Below the pieces are notes generated by a model, which was not told the DNA's origin, searched no databases, and saw only the letters and a list, made by a program, of their open reading frames with translations. 29,426 nucleotides of DNA from Emiliania huxleyi CCMP1516 (taxonomy: Eukaryota; Haptophyta; Isochrysidales; Noelaerhabdaceae): positions 23,166 to 52,591 of the forward strand of contig NW_005198665.1 of NCBI RefSeq assembly GCF_000372725.1, read 5' to 3'. Numbering within the stretch: position 1 is the stretch's first letter; the number at the start of each line of letters is the position of its first letter. Shown piece by piece: positions 1 to 7,098 of the stretch. The position numbers were made by a program, and so were the translations under genes.

Positions 1-81
1 CTCCCCCGCGGCAAGTTTGGAGAGGCCCAGAATGCCGAGGGCTTCATTGATACCCGCTGGGTCGAGCTCGAGGAGCTGTAC
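1..81 (+). CDS. possible 3' end of an exon, gene running in from the left
   Basis: Frame 1 is open from the first base and gives a peptide containing GFIDTRWVELEELYV before a TGA at 106-108. GT dinucleotides at 78 and 82 could be splice donors, so the coding part may stop near 77-81. The sequence after this point turns into homopolymer-rich, non-coding-looking DNA. I do not recognise the protein. With only about 27 residues visible, it could also be a chance open frame. Confidence 0.25.
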
Positions 82-88
82 GTGACAA

Positions 89-938
89 TTGGGGCAAGCA
101 GAACCTGAACCGGGCCCTCAAGGGGTCCCCCCCGGCGGAAAAAGGCGGCGGACGAACCCATTTTCGGCTTTGAAGGGGATGCCGAATAGGGGGGGGCATA
201 ATCGGGGGGGGAGTGCTTTGAGAGGGGGGCTGTCCCGTATAGGGGGGCCCAGTGGCCGGTTTTTTGAACGTTCAAAGAACCCATTCCGAGCCTTGCCATT
301 TTGATCATTCCCCTTACCTTGCCAACTCAGGCCTTGTGGGTGGTTCACGTAGGGACCCCCCTCGGTATGGCTAACCTGTTGGCGAGGGGTGCCTTTTGGG
401 GTTGGGAGGGGGACTCCCAGGAACGTGCAGAACCCGCTCGCAAGCCCTTGGAGAGCAAGGGATTTCTTTTCGTGGTTCTTTTGTTTCGCCCCTGGCGGGG
501 GGGGGCTGGGCTTAATTTGGGGGGTAAAAGCCCCCCCCCCCCCCCCCCCACGCTTTCTTTTCCTTGTTCTTTGTGTCTTGTGAGCTTTGTTTGTGTCTGT
601 GTGTTGCTCGTGCGTGTTCGTCATCATCTGTCCCGCGTCCACCCATACCGCGCTGGTGTCCAGTCCGAGCCTGACTGTTCTTCACCTTTCTACCTAACGC
701 CGCGAGTCGGTAGGTTAGCTCAGCACCGTCTCTCAGAGACGGCGTGCACTCCCTATGTGGCGCTGACCGCTGTGCACGCGCGTCGCACCGCGCTCGCGTT
801 TCGTCTTTCGACTTTCGTTTCGGTGAAAATATCATGATTCCTCCGGGCACTCTGAGGAGCATAGCCATACCGGTGTACCGGTGCCGGTTACCGCCTCTGC
901 CGGTGGGCTTCGGCGTGGCCTTTCCGCCGGCTGGTCTG
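89..938. other. non-coding stretch rich in G and C homopolymers
   Basis: No credible gene is visible. The stretch holds several G runs, a C run of about 20 near 531-549, and a palindrome TTGAACGTTCAA near 265. Open frames on both strands here have low-complexity Gly/Pro translations and look like by-products of base composition. The part next to 939 is probably the 3' flank of the EF-hand gene. Confidence 0.6.
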
Positions 939-1379
939 CTAATCATTGACAATGGCCTCGAAGTCTGAAATGACTTCCGGAAGCACTGCGGTAGCTCCCT
1001 CCAACTCACCCGCCTTCGGATGGTCCGGGTCCCAATTCTCCCTCATCGTGAGCGCCCAGTCTGCCAGGTACCAGCGGAACTCATCAAAATCTATCTCGCC
1101 GTCTGCGTGACCGTGGGTGTCGAAGGCCAAGAGCAGCGAATTGACGTCGAGCTCGCGTGGCCGTATGCCCATGAATCGGGTGACCGCCGCCCGCAACTCC
1201 CTGACATCCAACTTCCCGCTGCCATCCTTGTCCATTGCCGAGAACAGCGCACCAATCTCTCGGAGGTGGCCCTTGGTCACCGCCTCATACGTCGCGCGTA
1301 TGCTCAGCTGCTCGTAGTCCAGCTCCTCCTCTTCCTGCTCCTTGCGCGCACCGCACAGCCGGCAGTTGGTCGCGCCCAT
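939..1379 (-). CDS. EF-hand calcium-binding protein with acylation-type N-terminus
   Basis: Predicted 146-residue protein. The chosen start is the ATG at 1379; the frame is open further upstream but only from a TTG codon. It begins MGATNCRLCG, with Gly2 and Cys6/Cys9, as expected for N-myristoylation plus palmitoylation, so membrane attachment is likely (inference). Residues 50-61 (DKDGSGKLDVRE) form a canonical EF-hand loop with Asp/Asp/Ser/Lys/Asp/Glu at positions 1, 3, 5, 7, 9 and 12. A second EF-hand near 87-100 (DTHGHADGEIDFDE) is two residues too long, or starts with His instead of Asp, and may bind calcium weakly. The C-terminal third is acidic and unassigned. A calcium-sensor role is the general expectation for a two-EF-hand acylated protein; the partner is unknown. 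It appears to be a single exon. Confidence 0.75.
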   Translation of the reverse strand: MGATNCRLCGARKEQEEEELDYEQLSIRATYEAVTKGHLREIGALFSAMDKDGSGKLDVRELRAAVTRFMGIRPRELDVNSLLLAFDTHGHADGEIDFDEFRWYLADWALTMRENWDPDHPKAGELEGATAVLPEVISDFEAIVND

Positions 1380-2066
1380 GCCACGCACGGACGCACGACG
1401 ATGTTGTGACAAATGCCGGACGTCCCTTGCCAACCTTCGGAGGCGTATGTTCTTTCACACGCCTTGGGATGTACAAGGTTTTCCGGCAAACAAAAAGGAA
1501 AACACAGGGTCCCCAGCACTTTGCGTTTCCGGAAATTTCCAGGGAAAACAGAGTGTTTGGTGCTCCATTCTGGAAACTCGCGAGTTTCCCTGAGTCTGAT
1601 CTGAGAGAGAGAGCTGGTCTGGGGCAAAATCTGAGGCAAAATTGAGGGAATCGACAAAATACCCAGGCGGTCGCAGGGTAATTTCCATCCAGGTATACAC
1701 GGTTCTCCGCAAAATTCCCGGCATTTTGCCGATTTGGCCTAAAATTTGGTTGGCTGATTTTGGGCCCAAACCAGCCTCAGAGCCCAAAATTTGACGGTTT
1801 CCACGGAGTTTTCCCGAGGAAATAGCAAAGAAACCAACAACTCTAACACTCACACGTCATTTTGGGTGGGGGCCTGGAGCCCTTCTCAGAAAATAGAGAA
1901 AAAAAGGAGGTGTTGTGAAAAAAGGAAAGGAGAAGAGACGGGGTGCGAGAGGCAAACCTTGTACATCCCAACACACGCCGCCCTCGCGGGAGTCGCTTGG
2001 CGGCTCCCGTTGTGTACCTGTGTTAGTGCCAGTGCGGGCTGAGGGCCAAAAGCAAAACGCGCAACG
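1380..2066. other. intergenic stretch upstream of the EF-hand gene
   Basis: No gene recognised. The stretch includes the likely promoter of the minus-strand EF-hand gene, AT-richer DNA with TTTCC/GGAAA and TTTTGGGCCCAAA motifs near 1530-1800, and an inverted repeat pair (separate entry). Confidence 0.5.
1464..1971. repeat. 18-bp inverted repeat pair bounding about 0.5 kb
   Basis: TTGGGATGTACAAGGTTT at 1464-1481 recurs as its exact reverse complement at 1954-1971. The enclosed DNA has no gene and is less GC-rich than its surroundings. The arrangement resembles a small non-autonomous DNA transposon (MITE). However, the repeats are not followed by an obvious target duplication and the arms diverge immediately outside 18 bp. 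Confidence 0.45.
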
Positions 2067-2067
2067 C
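2037..2067 (+). repeat. 31-bp dispersed repeat, copy 1
   Basis: This 31-bp block contains GGGCCAAAAGCAAAACGCG. It recurs in reverse complement at 3634-3664 with one mismatch. It directly abuts the outer left end of the foldback element at 2067. A shorter related context (GTGTACCTGTGT followed by GTGCCAGTGCG) precedes it and also occurs near 20216-20240, so it is probably part of a dispersed repeat family. Confidence 0.6.
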
Positions 2068-2446
2068 CACTCTCGCATCTCAGAGCGGTGTTATATCTCA
2101 GTAACCCCGCTCGATGGTGCTAGAGCAGCGTTCTTCAAGCTTAAACCCCACTCTACACAACACAGAGCAGCGTTTGCCTAACAAGACTCCGCTCTGCAAC
2201 CTTCAGAGCGGACTCTTGCTCAGAAAAACACCGACCAAACACGTTCGAGCGGAGCCAAGTCAGTGCAACACCGCTCAACATAGCGGGAGCGGTCAATTTC
2301 CGCGGAGAGGCTGCTTTCGCCTCCCTCAGTCGCGCTCTTCTTTCCTCCTCCTCTTCAGAGCGGGACTTTGCTAAGTGAACACTGCTCTAGCTAGTAAGAG
2401 CAGCGATTGCTTTAAGCTGACACGCTCTAAATGGCGTGAGCGGCGT
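2067..2446 (+). repeat. foldback element, left arm
   Basis: The arm begins CCACTCTCGCATCTC and ends within GCGTGAGCGGCGT, after which it diverges from the other arm. It holds about nine GCTC...GAGC hairpins with different loop sequences. Confidence 0.8.
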
Positions 2447-2545
2447 ATCACTAAATGCGACGCCGCTCTGACTACTCGGAGCAGTGACGACCCACCCACA
2501 CGCTGCTCAACCCCAGGGGCGGGGCTCGCCACGCCGCGCCGCGCG

Positions 2546-2561
2546 CCACGAGCGATCGTGG
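2546..2561 (+). repeat. small hairpin in the centre of the foldback loop
   Basis: CCACGA, loop GCGA, TCGTGG: a perfect 6-bp stem within the 179-bp unique centre. Confidence 0.5.
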
Positions 2562-2625
2562 ATCACCCGTCGGCGTCAGGTGGCATCGCCGTCCCGGCGT
2601 CCCAGAGCAGCGTCTATTCAGGGCG

Positions 2626-3013
2626 ACGCCGCTCACGCCATTTAGAGCGGTATCAGCTTAAAGCAATCGCTGCTCTCACTAGCTAGAGCGGTGTTCACTC
2701 AGCAAAGTCCCGCTCTGAAGAGGAGGAGGAAAGTCGAAAGAAGAGCGCGACTGAGGGAGGCGAAAGCAGCCTCTCCGCGGAAATTGACCGCACCCGCTAT
2801 GTTGAGCGGTGTTGCACTGACTTGACTCCGCTCGAACGTGTTTGGTCGGTGTTTTTCTGAGCAAGAGTCCGCTCTGAAGGTTGCAGAGCGGAGTCTTGTT
2901 AGGCAAACGCTGCTCTGTGTTGTGTAGAGTGGGGTTTAAGCTTGAAGAACGCTGCTCTAGCACCCGCGAGCGGGGTTGCTGAGATAGAACACGGCTCTGA
3001 GATGTGAGAGTGG
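2626..3013 (-). repeat. foldback element, right arm
   Basis: This is the reverse complement of the left arm over its whole length, ending GAGAGTGG at 3013. It carries a small insertion relative to the left arm near 2733. Confidence 0.8.
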
Positions 3014-3724
3014 AGCACTTGGAGCACTTGGAGTGCAGTCATTAACCGCACATCCAGGGCCAGGGAGCTCAGAAGCGCACCCAGCGGGCCGGATGATTGG
3101 CATCGGGTTACGGGCTAGAGAGCCCTAGCCCCGGGGGTGCGCGTTCGCAGGGCAAGGGCCTTAAAGTAAACACGGGTCTCCGAGGGTTGGCCCCGCGTAC
3201 CGGGTTTCCCCTTAACTGCAGGACGCCCCCTCTACTCGGAGCTAATGAACACCACACTGCACGCCTCACACGTCACACCCCCACTCCACACTCACTCGCG
3301 CAGGCACTTGAGTAAACCCCCCGCATGAGGGCTCACCCCCCGTCCTCCCAGGGTTCCGACCCCCCTTGATTCGTTCTCTTGCTCGTCTCACGAGCGTCAT
3401 GCGACGGCCGGTGTGGCCGTTTCCCTCGTTGTTGGTGTCGCTTCCTCCGCTCGCTGCCGCCCTTCATCTCCGCCAGCTTCTCCCGGCTCCACCGCTTTCG
3501 AGGGCGTCGACGGCCCGGCCGAGGTCTCCCCGGGCGGGGGCGGCGGCGTTGGGTCGTGTCGCCTCCCCTCCCAGGGGGGTCGAGCCCGCTCTCCCTGGTT
3601 GACGAGTCGCGCCCGCACCCGCGGCCTCGAGTCGCGCTGCGCGTTTTGCTTTTGGCCCTCAGCCGCCAGTGCGCGCCAGGCCCCAGGCAGCGCAAAGATT
3701 TTGCTCGGCGCTGGAGGCCGCAAG
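3014..3724. other. intergenic region and probable 5' flank of the next gene
   Basis: Nothing coding is recognised. The stretch includes a tandem GAGCACTTG near 3013-3032, pyrimidine-rich DNA at about 3420-3600 that may belong to the promoter or 5' untranslated region of the gene at 3725, and the second copy of the 31-bp repeat at 3634-3664. The long open frames here are Arg/Pro/Ser-rich and lack recognisable domains. Confidence 0.5.
3634..3664 (-). repeat. 31-bp dispersed repeat, copy 2
   Basis: Reverse complement of 2037-2067 with one mismatch. The pair brackets the foldback element and about 0.6 kb to its right. Confidence 0.6.
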
Positions 3725-5057
3725 ATGACGAGATGTACAACTGCGACGCTCAGCGCGTCTGCCACTCTGCTCATCCTGTCCACCGGCGTCGCCTCGCACG
3801 CCGTCCGGACGACTGCGCGCTCGCCAGGCGTGACAGCGGTGCGGGGAGCAGCGCTGCGACCGGCATATGCGCCTCCTTTGCAACGAGCGGCGCGGGTACC
3901 GTGTCCGCCGCGCATGGCGAGTGAGTCAGCTGGTGAGTCGCCGGTGGCGCGCGCGCGCGCGTGGTTTGGCAAGTGGATGAAGTTCGACCGCGCTTCGCTG
4001 AGCAAGCTCGGTGTCGACGCCTTCTTCACCTACGGACTCGTCTCGAACCTCAACGCTGGCGCGGCACGCCTTCCGAGACATCCACGACACTCCGAGCCCA
4101 TGATACGAGCGTGCTACTCCCGAGACGCCCTCCGAGACGTTCCCGGGCGGGCTCCTCCGATGTGTACCCGAGTCTCTCCCCTCGCAGCTCTTCCTTCCCT
4201 CGCGCGGCAGGCGTGACGGTGTCGGTCGCCTGGTTCACCTTTTGCCAGTCAACGGGCCTCTCGCCGCTGGCGCATGGGCAGTGGTCCAAGTTCCTCGCCG
4301 TGTACGCCGGCATTTACCTCACCTTCGGCACCATCACCCGCCCCTTCCGCATGGCCTTCTCCGTCGGCGTCACGCCGCTGTTTGGGCAAACACCGCCGCG
4401 AGATGCCGCCGAGATGCCGCCGAGTGCAGCCGAGGTTACGGCGGAGAGGGTTATCTCTTGGGGCCTCTCTCGGCTGCCTCTCGGCTGTCTCTCGGCTGCC
4501 TCTCGGCTGTCTCTCGGCGTTCTCTCGGCTGCCTCTCGGCTGTCTCTCGGCGTTCTCTCGGCTGCCTCTCGGCTGTCTCTCGGCTGTCTCTCGGCGTTCT
4601 CTCGGCTGCCTCTCGGCTGTCTCTCGGCGTTCTCTCGGCTGCCTCTCGGCTGCCTCTCGGCTGTCTCTCGGCTGCCTCTCGGCTGCCTCTCGGCGTTCTC
4701 TCGGCGTTCTCTCGGCGTTCTCCGTCGGCCGTCAGCTTCGGCGGCTCCTCGGCTGTACCTCGCAGGCGGGTCATCAAGCGTCTGCAGGCGTCCCTCCCCT
4801 TCGGCGAGACGCGGCCGAAGCTGAATCGCACGCTGGCCATCCTCCTCTTCTCCGTCTTTGGAAACACCTTCTGCACGCTCGCCCTCATCGCGGCCGGAGT
4901 GTGGGTGAGCTCTGCCGCTTCCTCGCGCCCGGCCAGGCGGCGCGAACGGCGCCTCGTCACGCGCGCCCCCTGTCGTGAACAGGTCGCTGGACTCCTCGCC
5001 GGGGTGCCTGCGTTGCCGCCGGGCGCTCGGGTACCCTTCTTCGGCCCGCCGGCCTGA
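3725..5057 (+). CDS. probable plastid-targeted multi-pass membrane protein, four exons
   Basis: Best model: exons 3725-4058, 4211-4385, 4766-4904 and 4983-5057, giving 240 residues. Introns 1 and 2 start with GC (gcgcgg, gcaaac) and end with cag. No GT donor nearby keeps the frame. Intron 3 (78 bp, gtgagc...aacag) is frame-neutral, so it may be retained. The N-terminus has a signal-like core (TLLILSTGVASHA) followed by an Arg/Ser/Thr/Ala-rich, acid-free stretch to about residue 60, as in bipartite targeting to secondary plastids (inference). The mature part has the landmarks DAFFTYGLVSNLNAG, ITRPFRMAFSVGVTPLFG and FGETRPKLNRTLA, and about three membrane segments. It recalls conserved plastid membrane proteins of algae and, loosely, DUF1279/FAM210-type topology. 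No function is assigned. Confidence 0.7.
4469..4721 (+). repeat. 11-bp minisatellite filling intron 2
   Basis: Exactly 23 contiguous 11-bp units (253 bp) of three variants: type 1 CTCGGCTGCCT, type 2 CTCGGCTGTCT and type 3 CTCGGCGTTCT. Read in order: 1-2-1-2-3-1-2-3-1-2-2-3-1-2-3-1-1-2-1-1-3-3-3. It lies wholly inside the GC-AG intron 4386-4765. A degenerate unit follows near 4750. Confidence 0.9.
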
Positions 5058-5553
5058 GGCGGAGCTGCGGATCGGTTGGAGAGGCCGCTGTGGATTGCGG
5101 CTCCCCCTCTGCGCTACTAACACCTCTGCGCTGCGTCTTGCGGTACGTTCGCTGCGCGACTTGTATCTGCGCCAACGCGTAGCCGCAGAGGCTGGGCCGC
5201 GGGACTGTCGGCGAGTGGGTAGACCCTCGAGAGGCTGTCCCCCTGTACGCTGTAGCTCGAGCTTAGGACAGCGACAGGAGGAAATACATGTACACACGAT
5301 CACGTATGTCGTTCTTTTCTCTGTGTGTGTGGGGCATACCAAAACCTAATACGTATTTATGTCCCGATGTATGCAATCGTGTCCGTCTCACATGCGCTCG
5401 CACATGGTTGTGGCACATGCCACATCCCCCGAGTTCTCCCCCTGCCCCTCATCAGACACACGCCCCGCCCCCCCCGCCCCCCCCCGGCAACCCCCTCCCA
5501 CCCTTTCTATATGCTACACGCGTGTCATATCTCGCCCACGCCGCTTTTTGGCA
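5058..5553. other. spacer between two convergent genes
   Basis: Probably the 3' untranslated regions of both flanking genes. It contains C-rich runs near 5462-5495 and no convincing exon. Confidence 0.5.
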
Positions 5554-6444
5554 TCACGCAGCGGCGGAGACCCTGCTGCCGCGGCCGGGCGGCCCGCTGT
5601 CCTCAAAGACAATCAGGGTGGCCGTCTCGACCCAGCTGGACGTGGCTGCGTCGTACACGCGCGAGGCCGTCGGTCTCTCTGCGAGCAGCCGCACCTCGGC
5701 GGCGTCGACCCAGTCGTCCTTGCCCTTCTTCTTCTCCTTCTTCTTCTTCTTGGCGTCGCCCTCCTTTGGCTTCACGCGCCAGACGCGCGAGATCGACTGC
5801 GGCAGCAGCGCCCCGTCGCGCACTGAGAGGAAGCCCACCTGCTCGCCCGCGTCCTCAGCGTTGCCCACGTACCAGCAGTCCGCCGCGTGCCAGAGCATCA
5901 CCTCACCGTTGCCCTCGAGTTCGTACGACGGGTGACCGTTGACCTCCTCGTCGCACTTGGAGAAGACTCCCATCCACGCGCTCGCGTCCTGCGCGCCCTT
6001 GGGCGCCTTGCCCACGAGGGCGACCCGCGCCGCCGCCCGCTTGAGCTCCTCGCTCAGAGCAGCGCCCGCGATGCAGCGCACGTCCGGCGCGTCGCACCAG
6101 CCCCCGCCGGCAGGTAGGTTGACGCGCCAAGCACGGGTCGCGGTCTCGGGAGCGAAGGCGTCGTCGGGGCAGCTGATGCCGCAGCCCTTTCTTCCGAGCT
6201 GCTTTGCGTCGCCCACCTTCCACCCGCCCGAATACCACATCATCACGCTTGGGTCCCCATCCTTCTCGTAGGATGGCATCCCGTTGATAAGATCGTGCCG
6301 CTTCACAAACACGCCAAGGCGAGAGCACTGTGCGCCGCCAGGCGTCGCGCCGACCAGAGCGACTCGCTCAGAACCACGGTTGAGCTCAGCCTGTAGCGCT
6401 GCACCGCCGCGGAAGCGGATGTACGAGCGTCTCAAGGTCTCCAT
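5554..6444 (-). CDS. protein with two NG-x-PSYE / W-x-VG repeats
   Basis: 296 residues from the ATG at 6444; the frame is open upstream but only from a GTG. Two repeats of about 110 residues follow each other (about 26-107 and 140-223). Each has RVALVG, then a P-x-GAQ region, then GVF-x-K, NG-x-PSYE, a VM-x-W segment and W-x-VG, and ends in W-R-V. The pattern NG-x-P-x-Y followed by a tryptophan-rich W-x-G strand is common in repeat proteins of algae and protists, usually uncharacterised. A Lys-rich run (about 231-242) separates repeat 2 from a C-terminal tail that starts like a third repeat (DDWVDAAEVRLL). No signal peptide or membrane segment is seen, so it is likely intracellular. Function unknown; it could be a binding scaffold. 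Confidence 0.7.
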   Translation of the reverse strand: METLRRSYIRFRGGAALQAELNRGSERVALVGATPGGAQCSRLGVFVKRHDLINGMPSYEKDGDPSVMMWYSGGWKVGDAKQLGRKGCGISCPDDAFAPETATRAWRVNLPAGGGWCDAPDVRCIAGAALSEELKRAAARVALVGKAPKGAQDASAWMGVFSKCDEEVNGHPSYELEGNGEVMLWHAADCWYVGNAEDAGEQVGFLSVRDGALLPQSISRVWRVKPKEGDAKKKKKEKKKGKDDWVDAAEVRLLAERPTASRVYDAATSSWVETATLIVFEDSGPPGRGSRVSAAA

Positions 6445-7098
6445 GCTGGCTGCGGTCCGATGCGGGCGGCGGCAAGTCTGTCCGACGCTCGGCTTCTGCT
6501 GGACGGCCCGGCGCTCCTTGGCACGGGGTGTGTACTTGTTACGTGAAACCCGCTGGGCCCGGACGCCAGCACACACGGCTAGATTTCATGGCGGGCCGCC
6601 TAGGCCCTGGGGTCGGAGGTAGAGTCGGTGGGGGTGCCGCGCGCGGCGCGGGCTTCGCTGTCGGGGGCGTTTAGGGCGGGGTCGGGGAAGGAGGGAGGGT
6701 GGGGTCGGTCGCATTGGCGGCCGCGCGGCAGTGGCTGCGGGGGGGGCGGGAGGAGGTGGTGTGGTGTGGGCTTGAGAATAGCTCTGCTCTCTCTCTTCAT
6801 GGAGGCAACCGCTACGAGTCGACTGGTGTGTGTCGCAGTCGTCGTGGTTTCGTATCAAGAATACTCACTCACACACGCAACAAAAACAACGAGAGTTGTT
6901 TGGTATTGCTAAAAATCTCTCTCTCTCTCTCACGCACGGGAGTACCTAGGTAGGGCAATTTTACACGGTCCGCCACTACTATTACCCAACGTCTGTGCTT
7001 GCTTGTGCGTCTTGGGGCCGAAGACTTTTTGTGTGAATGGCGGGTTGTGCGTTTACGTGATACAACTGTAGCGTCTGAGAACGCCGACACTGCTCGTG
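6445..7098. other. divergent intergenic region, possible upstream exon for the PAN-like gene
   Basis: This stretch separates a minus-strand and a plus-strand gene, so it likely holds both promoters. It contains a G-rich block near 6730-6760 and a (TC)n run at 6917-6932. An ATG at 6799 opens a short frame with a signal-peptide-like core (RLVCVAVVVVSY). Joined from about 6846 to an acceptor at 7069-7071 (ctgtag), it could supply the signal peptide that the next gene lacks. This joining is a guess. Confidence 0.35.

Larger units (their letters stand above)
2067..3013. mobile_element. foldback element with composite hairpin arms
   Basis: Two long arms, 2067-2446 and 2626-3013, are near-identical inverted copies around a 179-bp unique centre. 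Visible differences are a handful of substitutions and one small insertion in the right arm (GTCGAAA near 2733). Each arm is internally periodic: short hairpins of the form (C/T)CGCTCT, an 8-10-nt loop, then AGAGCGG/AGAGCAG, separated mostly by 18-19-nt spacers that often start with GTT and end with AAC. Examples are 2189-2211 and 2382-2403. Long inverted arms made of short repeats around a loop are the known architecture of foldback (FB) transposons. No ORF, transposase or clear target duplication is visible, so the element would be non-autonomous. A chance or satellite origin is excluded by the arm-to-arm identity. Confidence 0.8.

Noticed and set aside
4314..5342. 342-codon minus-strand frame with a regular REAAERQPRGS-type repeat
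   Set aside because: It is the reverse translation of the 11-bp intronic minisatellite plus exon antisense, so not a gene.
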